A stretch of 64,000 bases of DNA from Bradyrhizobium diazoefficiens (GTDB lineage: Bacteria; Pseudomonadota; Alphaproteobacteria; Rhizobiales; Xanthobacteraceae): contig NZ_CP067041.1 of the NCBI RefSeq assembly GCF_016599855.1, forward strand, positions 5,952,001-6,016,000, written 5' to 3'. The translations under genes and the position numbers were made by a program. Below the pieces are notes generated by a model, which had not been told where the DNA came from, did no database searches, and saw only the letters and a program-made list of their open reading frames with translations. Shown piece by piece: positions 1 through 8,944 of the stretch. Position 1 is the stretch's first letter; the number at the start of each line of letters is the position of its first letter.

Positions 1-1053
1 GCCGACGAGGCCCGACCATTTGTAGGCGAGCGGGACATCGACAAGATCAGGGAAGATGCCGACCATCGCCTTACGCAAGGCATCGAAGGCGGCTTCCGAG
101 TCCTGCTTGCCGAAGGCGCCACGGCCGCCAAAGATCACGCGATTGTCGACCATGCGGAACCAGCGCATCATGCGCTTGGTCTCGGTGTAGGTGCGCCCCG
201 TCGGCATCAGCTTTCCGGCGAGATTGCGCGGCAGCTGCTCGGTTGCGATTATGGCGCTACGGAACGGAATCAGCGTGCGCTGGAGATCCGCGGTCGCGCC
301 GGTCAGATCGGAATAGCTGTTGGTGGCGATGATCGCCTGTTTTGCGCGCACGGCGCCTTGCGGCGTCTCGGCGACGATGCCGTCATTGTCGCGCCGCAGT
401 TTTATCACCGGCGATTCCTGGAAGATGGGAACGCCGCGGCGCGCGACGCCATCGGCGAGACCGCGCAGATAGTTCAGCGGATGAATGCCGCCCGACCCGG
501 GATTGAGCACGCCGCCGACAAAAATATCGGAACCGGTCTCGTCGCGCACGCCGTGCTTGTCGAGAATGCCGACCGCGGCTGAGCCCATCTCACGCGTCAT
601 CCAGTTGGCTTCGTCGATCGCGGCCTTCAGCGTGGTCTCGTTGTGCGCGGCCTTGACCTGGCCGGTACGGGTCAGGTTCGCACTGGTGATGCCGAATTCG
701 GAGACGAGTTCCTCGACCATATCGGTCGATTCATGCGCAAGCTCGTACATCCGCTTTGCCATGGCGCGGCCATGCGCGGCGTCGATCTCGCGGAACGACA
801 GGCGAAACTTTGCGGTGATCACGCCGCCATTGCGTCCGCTCGCACCCCAGCCGGGCCGGTTGGCCTCGAGCACGACGGGCGACAAGCCGCTCTTGGCGAT
901 GTGGTGCGCTGCGGACAGGCCGGTATAGCCCGCTCCGATGATCACCACATCCGCCTGTTGCTCGCCCGACAACACAGGAAATTCGCCCGCCGGCTCCGCC
1001 GTGGCGGCCCACAGCGAGTTGACCGATGGCAGCGCGTTCCAGTCCCGTGTCAT
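1..1053 (-). CDS. FAD-dependent oxidoreductase, PuuB-like (3' end cut by window edge)
   Basis: The reading frame starts at ATG 1053 and is open for 351 codons to the left edge, so the C-terminus is missing. Residues about 34-50 carry the dinucleotide-binding stretch VVIIGAGYTGLSAAHH (GxGxxG), followed by an acidic residue ending the second strand (VVLEANRPGWGASGRNGG), the typical start of DAO-family flavoproteins. The overall pattern resembles gamma-glutamylputrescine oxidase-like enzymes, which oxidise amines with release of peroxide. It lies 17 bp downstream of a HAD gene and in the same direction as a PotA-like ATPase, which supports an amine substrate, but the substrate itself is inferred. 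Confidence 0.85.
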   Translation of the reverse strand, partial: MTRDWNALPSVNSLWAATAEPAGEFPVLSGEQQADVVIIGAGYTGLSAAHHIAKSGLSPVVLEANRPGWGASGRNGGVITAKFRLSFREIDAAHGRAMAKRMYELAHESTDMVEELVSEFGITSANLTRTGQVKAAHNETTLKAAIDEANWMTREMGSAAVGILDKHGVRDETGSDIFVGGVLNPGSGGIHPLNYLRGLADGVARRGVPIFQESPVIKLRRDNDGIVAETPQGAVRAKQAIIATNSYSDLTGATADLQRTLIPFRSAIIATEQLPRNLAGKLMPTGRTYTETKRMMRWFRMVDNRVIFGGRGAFGKQDSEAAFDALRKAMVGIFPDLVDVPLAYKWSGLVG

Positions 1054-1070
1054 GTTCGCGCTCACGAAAT

Positions 1071-1787
1071 TTACGCCGCAGGCCCGATGGCCGCGTCGGC
1101 AAGCGCCTTCAGCGTCGGGAAGTGGAAGTCCGGCTTGGTCAGCGTTTCGACCGCCGGCGTGCCGCCGAAACCGCCGAGGCCCTGGCGGCGCTCGATCCAA
1201 CACACTTTATACCCCAGTTTTCGCGCGATCCCGATGTCGTGATACTGACTCTGCGCCACGTGGAGAATGTCGGACTGCTTGTAGCCGAAGGCGGACTGGC
1301 GGCCCTTGTTGTAGGCGAAGAATTCTGGATTGGGTTTTGCCACGCCGGTGTCGTCCGCGCAGACCGTGTCGTCGAAGGGATTGCCGAGCGCGTGTGCGTA
1401 AGCCGACAGTGCGACGCGGTCGGCATTGGTCATCGCCACCAGGCGAAATCTCGTGCGCAGGCGCTTCAAGGCTTCGACCGAATCCGAAAACGGTCCCCAG
1501 CGCAGCACCGAGAGCTGGAAGAGGTCGCAGGATGCGTCGTCGGCCGGCAATCCGAGTTCGGTGGCGAGATGACGATAGACGTGGAACATCACCTCGCTTG
1601 AGCGCTCGTAATGCTTGTCGCGGCCGCGCTTGTAGGGCTCGAATATCTGCTCGTCGCTGAGCTGGGCCGGCGTCTTGCCCGAGATCCTGCGCACGGCGGA
1701 GAGCACGCCGGTCTCGAAATCGATCAAGGTGCCGACGACATCGAAGGTAAGGACTTTGAAATTGCTGAACGCGGTTTGGCTCGACAT
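1071..1787 (-). CDS. HAD superfamily hydrolase, haloacid dehalogenase type II-like
   Basis: A 238-residue protein. The HAD motif I is FDVVGTL (nucleophile Asp16), in the form seen in type II 2-haloacid dehalogenases (FDAYGTL) rather than DxDGT phosphatases. Later motifs are MTNAD near residue 120 and KPNPEFFAYN, supplying the conserved Lys, then SQYHDIGIA for the acidic motif IV. True dehalogenases have Ser-x-Asn before the motif IV Asp, and here Asn is replaced by Tyr, so dehalogenase activity is doubtful. It sits between the ABC ATPase and the FAD oxidoreductase with short gaps (29 and 17 bp), so co-transcription is likely. Confidence 0.8.
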   Translation of the reverse strand: MSSQTAFSNFKVLTFDVVGTLIDFETGVLSAVRRISGKTPAQLSDEQIFEPYKRGRDKHYERSSEVMFHVYRHLATELGLPADDASCDLFQLSVLRWGPFSDSVEALKRLRTRFRLVAMTNADRVALSAYAHALGNPFDDTVCADDTGVAKPNPEFFAYNKGRQSAFGYKQSDILHVAQSQYHDIGIARKLGYKVCWIERRQGLGGFGGTPAVETLTKPDFHFPTLKALADAAIGPAA

Positions 1788-1816
1788 GTTCGTTTTTCTC
1801 TCGGGTTGTGTTGGGT

Positions 1817-2899
1817 TCAGTCGCGCGCCCTGGGCACAACGATGGTGTCCTCAGGATGAAGGGCGACGGTGAGGCTGCCGCCGAGCGGCGGAATGCGCTG
1901 ATAGGCTTGGTGATAGATCGGCTGGCGCAGGCTGAGCGCGACGCCGTCGGCGAGTGCCAGGAAGATGCGCAAGCTCTCACCCTGGTAGACAATGTCGGTG
2001 ACCGTGCCGGTCAGCCGGTTGCAGGCGGCATCCTGCGCGCCGTCGTCGATCAGGAGCTTTTCGCTATGCACGGCGAGCATCAGCGCGTCGCCATCCGGTA
2101 TGGCGCGGGCGCTGCGCAGCAGCGCGTTGCCGAGCGCGACGCTGGAGGCATCGACGCGGCGGACCGGCAGCATGGTCGCCTCGCCGATGAAGCTCGCGAC
2201 GAAGGAATCGGCGGGATGATCGTGCAGGCGCGCGGGCCGGTCGATCTGGATCAGCCGGCCGTCCTTCATCACCGCGACGCGGTCGCTCATGGTCAGCGCC
2301 TCGCGCTGGTCATGGGTGACGTAGATGATGGTGGCACCGATGCGCTTGTGCAGCGCACGCAGCTCGATCTGCATGGATTCGCGAAGCTGCTTGTCGAGCG
2401 CGGACAGCGGCTCGTCCATCAGGATCAGGCGCGGCTCGAAGATCATGGCGCGCGCCAGCGCCACGCGCTGGCGCTGGCCGCCGGAGAGCTGTGCGATGCC
2501 CCGCTCCTCGTAGCCGGCAAGGCCGACCATCGACAGCGCAGCGCGCACCTTGTCGGGCCAGTTCGCTTTCGGCAGGCGCCGCGCGCGCAGGGGAAAGGCG
2601 ACGTTCTCGCCGACGCTCATATGCGGGAACAGCGCGTAGTTCTGAAAGACGACGCCGATGTCGCGCTTGTGCGGTGGCATATAAGTGACGTCGCGGCCGC
2701 CGAACAGAATCGTGCCTGACGTGGGCAGGATGAAGCCGCCCAAAATGCCGAGCAGCGTGGTCTTGCCGGAACCGGACGGGCCGAGCAGCGAGACGAACTC
2801 GCCGGCGCCGACATCGAGGGAAACGTGATCGAGGGCGCGAACGGCGCCATATGCCTTGCTGGCGGACCTGATCTCGACGCTTTCCGCTCGTTTGTCCAA
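1817..2899 (-). CDS. ABC transporter ATP-binding protein, PotA-like (spermidine/putrescine class)
   Basis: A cytoplasmic ATPase for an importer. Visible motifs are Walker A GPSGSGKTT, signature LSGGQRQRVALARA, Walker B LILMDEPLSALD and the switch His in YVTHDQ, followed by a C-terminal TOBE-like region of about 110 residues, as in PotA/FbpC. I place the start at TTG 2899, which has GAGG seven bases upstream and directly precedes the conserved core; an ATG at 2947 in the same frame would add 16 residues with no family resemblance. No permease or binding protein is in the window. They would be expected beyond the left edge, after the oxidoreductase. Confidence 0.88.
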   Translation of the reverse strand: MDKRAESVEIRSASKAYGAVRALDHVSLDVGAGEFVSLLGPSGSGKTTLLGILGGFILPTSGTILFGGRDVTYMPPHKRDIGVVFQNYALFPHMSVGENVAFPLRARRLPKANWPDKVRAALSMVGLAGYEERGIAQLSGGQRQRVALARAMIFEPRLILMDEPLSALDKQLRESMQIELRALHKRIGATIIYVTHDQREALTMSDRVAVMKDGRLIQIDRPARLHDHPADSFVASFIGEATMLPVRRVDASSVALGNALLRSARAIPDGDALMLAVHSEKLLIDDGAQDAACNRLTGTVTDIVYQGESLRIFLALADGVALSLRQPIYHQAYQRIPPLGGSLTVALHPEDTIVVPRARD

Positions 2900-3057
2900 C
2901 GATCGACCTCGCCATGTCCTGTGCCGGCGTACCTCACTGCACGCCATAAGCCTGCTTTATAGACAGGGATTTTGACCCTTCGCGATTGAAGCGTGCGCCG
3001 CACCATCTCTTCTCTCGCGAGCCCTATCTGTAGGCTGTCATGCCGATGACAACAGAG

Positions 3058-3112
3058 TTGGCAAAACTCGGCAATTGCCAAATTCTCACTCGCCTCATAA
3101 CATGGCGTTATG
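3058..3112. promoter_or_regulatory. Palindrome cluster between divergent operons (likely LysR operator)
   Basis: The gap between the ABC operon and the LysR gene holds three symmetric elements: TTGGCA-N12-TGCCAA (3058-3081), the perfect palindrome GGCAATTGCC inside it (3070-3079), and CATAAC-N5-GTTATG (3096-3112). The last one runs into the annotated LysR ATG. LysR proteins usually bind dyad sites between divergently transcribed genes and control both. Seen directly: the symmetry. Inferred: binding by this LysR. Confidence 0.5.
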
Positions 3113-4048
3113 CCCGAGCTGCGCCGGATGCTGCCCTCCAGTAACGCCCTGTTCGTCTTCGACGCAGCGGCGCGCAATGGCAGCTTCACGGCCGCGGCCG
3201 CCGAATTGAATGTCACGCAGCCGGCGGTAAGCCGCATGCTCGGGCAGTTCGAGGAGCATCTCGGCGTGCGCCTGTTCGACCGCAAGGCGGGCCGTGCGGT
3301 GCTGACCGAGGAAGGCGAGCTGCTCTATCGCCGCGTGCTCGACGGCTTTCGTAGCATCGAGACCGGCCTCACCGAGATCGAACGGCGTCGCAAGGGTACC
3401 GAGACGGTGACGCTGTCGGTCTCCTCCGCCTTCACCACGCATTGGCTGATGCCGCGCATCGACAAGCTCCAGAAGCAATTTCCCCAGGTCGATTTGCGCT
3501 TCCAGCTCATATCCGGCGCGCTACGCGGTGCGGTGGAGAATGTCGACCTCGGCATGCGCTTTCGCGATCGCGACGAGCCGTCCTCGGGCGGCACGCTGGT
3601 GATGAAGGAAGTCATGCTGCCGATGTGCAGCCCCGGCTATCTCAGCGAGACCGATACTACTGTAGGCAACACCATCATTCGCCTGGCCGAGACGCCGGGC
3701 GACTGGGCCGCGGATTATTCGTCGCTGCTCACCGGACGGCGCGGTGCGGCCAAGGCGCTGAGCTTCACCGACTATGCGGTCGTGGTGCAGGCGGCGCTGC
3801 TCGGCCAGGGCATCGCGCTCGGCTGGCTAACCGTGACGTCGCACTGGCTCTTGACCGGTGCGCTGGTGCCGGCGTCCGACACACTCACCACCACGCGCCG
3901 CATCTGCGAATTCCTGCCGCCGCGCAACCGGCCGATGCGGCCCATCGCCGCCGAGATCCGCGACTGGATCACTGCGCAAATGCAAAGCGAGATCGCCGCG
4001 ATCGACCGGCTCTATCCGAAGCTCGGCGCGATGGCCGCGTGCTATTGA
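3110..4048 (+). CDS. LysR family transcriptional regulator (GcvA-like)
   Basis: A 312-residue regulator. The N-terminal winged helix is clear: NALFVFDAAARNGSFTAAA, then NVTQPAVSRMLGQFEE as recognition helix, then GVRLFDRKAGRAVLTEEG. The rest is the two-lobed effector-binding domain. It is transcribed away from the PotA-like/HAD/oxidoreductase operon and is therefore its likely regulator. A second in-frame ATG at 3128 gives a start closer to the usual GcvA-family beginning and would leave the palindrome at 3096-3112 entirely in the leader; neither start has a good ribosome site. The 3' end overlaps the convergent uxuA by 7 bp. Confidence 0.88.
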   Translation: MPELRRMLPSSNALFVFDAAARNGSFTAAAAELNVTQPAVSRMLGQFEEHLGVRLFDRKAGRAVLTEEGELLYRRVLDGFRSIETGLTEIERRRKGTETVTLSVSSAFTTHWLMPRIDKLQKQFPQVDLRFQLISGALRGAVENVDLGMRFRDRDEPSSGGTLVMKEVMLPMCSPGYLSETDTTVGNTIIRLAETPGDWAADYSSLLTGRRGAAKALSFTDYAVVVQAALLGQGIALGWLTVTSHWLLTGALVPASDTLTTTRRICEFLPPRNRPMRPIAAEIRDWITAQMQSEIAAIDRLYPKLGAMAACY

Positions 4049-5232
4049 TGCTCGATCGCGCGGATCGCGCCGCGCAGCTCGGCGAGCCCGCGCAGGCGGC
4101 CGATCGCGGTGTAGCCGGGATTGGTGCGCTTGGTGGCGGCGAGATCGTCGAGCATGCGGTGGCCGTGGTCGGGACGGAACACGATCTGCTTCTCCGGCGC
4201 ACGCCGCGCGTTCTCCTTCAACAGCGCCTTGAGCACCGCGACCATATCGACGTCGCCGTCGAGATGATCGGACTCGTAGAACGACAAACCATCGGCCTCG
4301 CGCTTGGTCGCGCGCAGATGAGCAAAGGCAATGCGTGGGCCGAAGCGCTCGGCCATCGCAGGCGGATTGTTCTCCGCGCGCACGCCGAGCGAGCCGGTGC
4401 ACAGGCAGATGCCGTTGGCCTTTGACGGCACGGCATCGAACAGCGCCTGGTAGTCGTCGGCGGTCGAGGCAATGCGCGGCAGCCCGAACAGCGGGCGCGG
4501 CGGGTCGTCCGGGTGCAGCGTCAGCGAGACGCCGAGCTGCTCCGCAACGGGTGCGACGCGGGCAAGGAACTCGGCCAGATGTTGCCGCAGGATCTTTGGC
4601 GTGATGTCGCGATAGGTCTCGAGCCGGTCGCGGAATTGCGGGATCGTCATCGGTTCGGTCGTCGAACCCGGCAACGCGCTGGCGATCGCCATGACGAGAT
4701 AGTCGATGTCGGCCTGGCTCATCTTCTCGAACAGCGCTTTCGCGCGCGCCTGCTGCTCGGGCGAATAGTCCTGCACGGCGGCCGGCCGCTTCAGAATATG
4801 CAACTCGAACGCCGCAAAGCGCTCCTGATCAAAGCGCAGGACGCCGGCGCCGTTCGGCAGCTCCCATTCCAGATCGGTGCGGCACCAGTCAACCACGGGC
4901 ATGAAGTTGTAACAGATGATTTTGATGCCGGCGGCAGCCACCGCCTCGAGGCTCGCGATCCACGCGTCGATGGACTGCGTCGCCTTAGCCCCGAGCCGCT
5001 TGACATCGTCGGGGATCGGAATCGATTCCACCACAGACCAGGTCAGCTGCGAACGGCCGGGGCGACTGTTCTCGATAATATTCTTGCGCTCCTCGACCGC
5101 CTTGCGCGTCCAGGCCTCCCCGATCGGCACCTGATGCAACGCCGAGACGATGTGAGTCGCGCCGGCCTGCCTGACATCGTCCAGCGACACGGGATCATTT
5201 GGCCCGTACCAGCGCCATCCCTCTAACATCAT
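4042..5232 (-). CDS. uxuA: Mannonate dehydratase
   Basis: A 396-residue protein of the UxuA family (EC 4.2.1.8), which dehydrates D-mannonate to 2-keto-3-deoxygluconate in hexuronate breakdown. The family N-terminus WRWYGPNDPVSLDDVRQAGA is followed by VSALHQVPIGEAW, the WSVVESIPI strand, CYNFMPVVDW (metal-site region), LTLHPDDPPRP and FRPDHGHRM, whose His and Asp residues are the expected metal ligands. Length matches the E. coli enzyme. No other uronate genes are intact nearby, but a decayed idonate/alcohol dehydrogenase fragment lies directly upstream, which suggests a once larger sugar-acid locus. Confidence 0.93.
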   Translation of the reverse strand: MMLEGWRWYGPNDPVSLDDVRQAGATHIVSALHQVPIGEAWTRKAVEERKNIIENSRPGRSQLTWSVVESIPIPDDVKRLGAKATQSIDAWIASLEAVAAAGIKIICYNFMPVVDWCRTDLEWELPNGAGVLRFDQERFAAFELHILKRPAAVQDYSPEQQARAKALFEKMSQADIDYLVMAIASALPGSTTEPMTIPQFRDRLETYRDITPKILRQHLAEFLARVAPVAEQLGVSLTLHPDDPPRPLFGLPRIASTADDYQALFDAVPSKANGICLCTGSLGVRAENNPPAMAERFGPRIAFAHLRATKREADGLSFYESDHLDGDVDMVAVLKALLKENARRAPEKQIVFRPDHGHRMLDDLAATKRTNPGYTAIGRLRGLAELRGAIRAIEHQ

Positions 5233-5247
5233 GCGCGTTCTCTCCAG

Positions 5248-5350
5248 TCAGTTCGCGGTCATCACGACCTTGGCGGTCTGCGAGCGGTCGAGCGCCAGCC
5301 TGATTGCCGATCTGCACCACGACGCCGCCACGCCTGACGATCTGAACACC
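5248..5350 (-). pseudogene. Remnant of zinc-type alcohol/idonate dehydrogenase
   Basis: Two typical pieces of medium-chain zinc dehydrogenases are readable on the minus strand in different frames. One is AGVQIVRRGGVVVQIGN (about 5349-5300), the strand-loop after the Rossmann motif. It is followed at once by a C-terminal piece, AIRLALDRSQTAKVVMTAN and a stop (5307-5248). In an intact enzyme more than 80 residues separate them, so most of the gene has been lost. It is directly upstream of uxuA in the same orientation. Confidence 0.5.
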
Positions 5351-5494
5351 GGCGGGCGCTCTCTACAAGCATGGTGCGCGGCGCGAGGCGCTCGTCTCGG
5401 CTTGACTACAAAGTGGGCAGCAATGCTGCACTGCGTTCAAAATCGAACGGAAGTCCCGCTTGATTTTTGCCTGCCATTGGCTCACCCGAGGGAC

Positions 5495-5902
5495 ATGGCA
5501 AAGGACAGCAAGGTCATCGCCGCAAACGCTGCTTTTTACGCGGCCTTCTCGACGGGCGATTTTGACGGCATGAAGCGGATGTGGGCGGATGACAATGCCA
5601 TCTCCTGCATTCATCCCGGCTGGCCCGCGATCGTCGGCCATGCCACCGTGATCGGAAGCTGGCGCGATATCCTGCAGAACCCGGAACGGCCGCAGATCGT
5701 GTGCGCCGAGCCGCAGGCCATCGTCGACGGCGACAGCGCGCGGGTGCTCTGCATCGAGATCGTCGACGGCACCGCCCTGGCCGCGACCAACCATTTTCGC
5801 CGCGTCGGCGACGGCTGGCGCCTCGTGCATCACCAGTCGAGCCCGATCGCTCAGATTGTCGAGCAGGCCGAGGACGACAGAACGAGCCGCCGGCTGCACT
5901 GA
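5495..5902 (+). CDS. SnoaL-like / NTF2-fold nuclear-transport-factor family protein
   Basis: A 135-residue protein starting at ATG 5495, which has GAGG four bases upstream; longer in-frame starts reach into the decayed dehydrogenase and look non-coding. The sequence has the cone-fold pattern ANAAFYAAFSTGDFDGMKRMWA, then CIHPGWPAIVGHATVIGSW, then a strand pair ending in FRRVGDGWRLVHHQSSP. Members of this family act as small-molecule isomerases or hydrolases, or have no known activity; no substrate can be read here. It is convergent with the HAD phosphatase, with only 2 bp between the ends. Confidence 0.82.
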   Translation: MAKDSKVIAANAAFYAAFSTGDFDGMKRMWADDNAISCIHPGWPAIVGHATVIGSWRDILQNPERPQIVCAEPQAIVDGDSARVLCIEIVDGTALAATNHFRRVGDGWRLVHHQSSPIAQIVEQAEDDRTSRRLH

Positions 5903-5904
5903 TC

Positions 5905-6621
5905 CTATCCGAGCTCCGAGAGATCATCGAGCACGAACCGGGCATCGCAGAAATCGTCATCCCGGAAGTACGTACTGCGGGTGATGAGCACGGGAATGTT
6001 GGCCCGCGAAGCCGCAATCAGGCCGTTGGCGGAATCTTCGATCGCGACGCAGTCGGATGGCGCGAGCTTCAGCCGCGCCAGGATCTCGAGATAAACATCC
6101 GGCGCCGGCTTCTTGTGCCTGACGTCATCGCCAGCAACGATCGCGTCGAAGTCCGCAGCCCAGTGCGGGCCCAGCGCCCGCGACAGCAGCGCATCGATGT
6201 TGCCGTGCGAGGTGGTGGTCGCGATCGCAAGTCGCTGGCCGCGCGCCTTCGCAGCACTGAGCAGATCGGCCACGCCGGGCCGCAAGGCACAGCAACCGGT
6301 ATCGACCAGCTCGGCATAATGTGCGGTCTTTGTGCGGTGAAGCTCCGCGATATCCGCGTCCGACAAAGGTGGCGTGATCCACTGCCGTGTGTGGAAGGCG
6401 CGGATGCGTTCCTTGCCGCCGGTCACCCGCAGCAGGTCCTTGTAGGCGGCATAGTCCCAACGCCAGTCGAGACCGTGACGGGCGAAGGCGTAATTGAAGG
6501 CCCGCCGATGCAATTCCTCGGTCTCAGCCAGGGTGCCGTCGATATCGAAGATCAGCGCGGCGGCATTCTGGATCAGCTCTGCCGCGCCAGATGGCGCTAT
6601 GGTGGCCGCTTCCGCCTGCAT
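5905..6621 (-). CDS. HAD family phosphatase, CbbY/beta-phosphoglucomutase type
   Basis: A 238-residue HAD hydrolase. Motif I is FDIDGTLAET (nucleophile and acid-base Asp), motif II IATTTSHGN, motif III Lys in HKKPAPDVY and motif IV IEDSANGLIAA. A cap domain lies between residues about 30 and 100. This set is that of CbbY/GpH/YieH phosphatases acting on phosphoglycolate or sugar phosphates. The start at 6621 is chosen because AGGAGG stands eight bases before it; an upstream in-frame ATG at 6660 has no such site. Confidence 0.88.
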   Translation of the reverse strand: MQAEAATIAPSGAAELIQNAAALIFDIDGTLAETEELHRRAFNYAFARHGLDWRWDYAAYKDLLRVTGGKERIRAFHTRQWITPPLSDADIAELHRTKTAHYAELVDTGCCALRPGVADLLSAAKARGQRLAIATTTSHGNIDALLSRALGPHWAADFDAIVAGDDVRHKKPAPDVYLEILARLKLAPSDCVAIEDSANGLIAASRANIPVLITRSTYFRDDDFCDARFVLDDLSELG

Positions 6622-6768
6622 AGTCGACGCCTCCTTGTGACGCGCAATCATCGCCTGCACCGGCGGCTAAGTAAAATCGCAATATCTTTTGCCGAACCCA
6701 AAAATCTCTTATGAGCGGAGGTGCGCGCGGCTCGCGCGAACGGGAACTACGATCAGTACGGGAGACGC

Positions 6769-7617
6769 ATGCGGCTCTTCATCCTTGGCCTCGGCTATAG
6801 CGCGGGGCATTTCGTCCGCAGGTTCGGCGGCAGCTTCTCGCATGTCGCCGGCACGATGCGCGATCCCGTCAAGCGGGACGATCTCACGAGCATCGAGCTG
6901 CATGGCTTTTCCGGCAGCCGTCCGGCTGATGCGACGGTCAACCGCATCAGCGATGCCGATGTGCTTCTGGTCTCGATCCCGCCGGGCGGCACCGGAGATC
7001 CCGCACTCACGGCGCTCGGCGACGTGCTGGCGGCGCGGCGCCGCAAGATCGTCTATCTCTCCACCATCGGCGTGTACGGCGATCGCGCCGGCGCATGGGT
7101 CGACGAGAGCACGCCGCCGCAGTCCTCCCTCGACCGGGCGCAGATGCGGGTCGCGGCGGAGCAGGCCTGGACCAAGATAGCGCATGGCAACGTGGCGATC
7201 CTGCGGCTTGCCGGCATCTACGGGCCCGGCCGCAACGCGTTGGTGACGCTGCGCAGCGGCACGGCCCGGCGCATCATCAAGCCCGGTCAGGTCTTCAACC
7301 GCATCCATGTCGATGACATCGCGAGCTCCATCATGGCCGCGATCCATCACAATGGCGGCGGCACCTGGAACGTCTGCGACGACGAGCCCGCGCCGCCCCA
7401 GGACGTGATCACGTATGCCGCGCAGCTGATGGGCGTTGCGCCGCCGGCCGAAGAAGCATTCGAGGCCGCCGAGATGTCGGCGATGGCGCGCAGCTTCTAC
7501 GCCAGCAGCGCCCGCGTCTCCAACGCGAGACTGAAGCGCGAGCTCGGCGTCACGTTGGCCTATCCGACCTATCGGCACGGCCTCGACGCGCTGTGGCGCG
7601 GCGGGGACGGCCGATAA
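6769..7617 (+). CDS. NAD(P)-dependent epimerase/reductase, atypical SDR (YeeZ-like)
   Basis: A 282-residue protein. It opens with MRLFILGLGYSAGHFVRRF, a GxGxxxG-type nucleotide site at the very N-terminus, as in the atypical SDRs that resemble E. coli YeeZ. The catalytic-region strand KIVYLSTIGVYGDRAGAWVDE holds the Ser and Tyr, and RLAGIYGPGRNAL follows. The start at 6769 is favoured by CGGGAG just upstream. It stands alone between oppositely oriented genes. The natural substrate is unknown. Confidence 0.85.
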   Translation: MRLFILGLGYSAGHFVRRFGGSFSHVAGTMRDPVKRDDLTSIELHGFSGSRPADATVNRISDADVLLVSIPPGGTGDPALTALGDVLAARRRKIVYLSTIGVYGDRAGAWVDESTPPQSSLDRAQMRVAAEQAWTKIAHGNVAILRLAGIYGPGRNALVTLRSGTARRIIKPGQVFNRIHVDDIASSIMAAIHHNGGGTWNVCDDEPAPPQDVITYAAQLMGVAPPAEEAFEAAEMSAMARSFYASSARVSNARLKRELGVTLAYPTYRHGLDALWRGGDGR

Positions 7618-7655
7618 GGTTCAGCGCGTCCCCAACATGCCCTGCGACGTCGCTG

Positions 7656-8543
7656 TCAGCTCAACACGCCATACTTCTTGAACCAGGCTTGGGCCTGCTT
7701 CCAGGCGTCTTCCGCGGCCTCCTTGCGATAGCTGCCGCGGTAGTCGGCATGGAAGCCGTGAGGTGCTTCCGGATAGATCTTAAATTCGGCCGTCTTCTTG
7801 TTCTGCGCGAGGGCCGCCTTCATCTGCTCGACCTGCGCGACGGGAATGCCGCTGTCGGCGCCGCCATAGAGACCGAGCACCGGCGCCTTCATCTCGGGCG
7901 CCAGCTGCAGCGGGCTCTTCGGCCACAGCGGATTTGGCGCATCGACGGGCGGACCGTAGAAGGCGACACCGGCCTTGAGCGTACCGTTGTGGGCGGCATA
8001 TTCCCAGACGGTGCGGCCGCCGCGGCAGAAGCCGATGATCCCCAGCTTCGCGGTGTCGCCGCCTTGCGATCCGGCCCACACCACGGTCGCGTCAAGGTCG
8101 GACAGCAGCTCGGCATCCGGCTTGGCGTTGATGATCGGCAGCAGGTCCTTCATATCGGTGATCTTGGTCAGATCGGTGCCCTTGCGGAAATAATAGTCGG
8201 GCGCAACCGCGAAGGCGCCGAGCTTGGCAAGGCGGCGCGTCACATCCTTGATGTATTCGTGCAGGCCAAAGATCTCCATCGCGACGATGATCATCGGCGC
8301 CTTGGTATTGCCGGCGGGGCGGGCGAAATAGGCCGGCATCTCCTCGGAATCGACCTTGATCCTGGCATCGCCAGCCTGGAGGCCACTAGTATCGGTCGTG
8401 ATCACCTCGGCGCGGACAGGACCTGCCGCAAGCGTGTAGCCGGCGGCAACGGCCGCGGTGGCGCTCATGAATCCACGACGCGAGACCGGGGCGACCTTCG
8501 TCAGCCCGACGACGTCGGCTGTCATGGTGGTTTCAATGCTCAT
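7656..8543 (-). CDS. Dienelactone hydrolase family protein with Tat signal
   Basis: A 295-residue alpha/beta hydrolase. The N-terminus has a twin-arginine signal (SRRGFMSATAAVAAGY, cleavage likely after GPVRA), so the enzyme should be periplasmic, unlike classical ClcD. The nucleophile elbow is IGFCRGG with Cys, the usual dienelactone hydrolase residue, and the His is in EAPHGFHADYR. AGGAAGGA precedes the ATG. It is probably monocistronic. The substrate cannot be assigned; exported homologues are usually annotated only as carboxymethylenebutenolidase-like. Confidence 0.88.
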   Translation of the reverse strand: MSIETTMTADVVGLTKVAPVSRRGFMSATAAVAAGYTLAAGPVRAEVITTDTSGLQAGDARIKVDSEEMPAYFARPAGNTKAPMIIVAMEIFGLHEYIKDVTRRLAKLGAFAVAPDYYFRKGTDLTKITDMKDLLPIINAKPDAELLSDLDATVVWAGSQGGDTAKLGIIGFCRGGRTVWEYAAHNGTLKAGVAFYGPPVDAPNPLWPKSPLQLAPEMKAPVLGLYGGADSGIPVAQVEQMKAALAQNKKTAEFKIYPEAPHGFHADYRGSYRKEAAEDAWKQAQAWFKKYGVLS

Positions 8544-8944
8544 CGGTTGATCCTTCCTGATGCCTGGCCCTGATCCTTCAGGCTGCGCATACGCCGATAA
8601 TTGCCGGCGAAACGCAAATCACCAGCCGGCGAGCGCGAGGCCTTTCAGGCGAGCTGGTTCGTGACAGTCAGGATCGCCGCCTCCAAATCTGAATTTCGGT
8701 AAAGGTGAATTTTTGGAAAGCGAGTTGACAGCTCCCGTAGCTGCTTTCCTTGAACAGCCGCAGCGGGCCCCAAGCACAAAAAGAACGCGCGGCGGCTTCC
8801 GTTTGTACCGCCTGGTGTTTCTCACGGTTCCTTGTATGCATTATCCCAGTTGCCATCCACGGCTGCTTTGCCTTACATGCCGCAATGCACGCTCGGACCA
8901 CCGCCGAGGCCAAAAGACCGCACGATTTGCCAAGGGGACGAAAC
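8544..8944. other. Gene-free interval with a repeat-family fragment at 8691-8730
   Basis: This 400-bp gap between two divergent genes has no convincing gene. At 8691-8704 it contains GAATTTCGGTAAAG, identical to 27896-27909, and the following 30 bases (GTGAATTTTT..GTTGACAGC) are a diverged version of the sequence there. I read this as a fragment of the dispersed repeat described at 27.2-28.0 kb. Confidence 0.5.
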
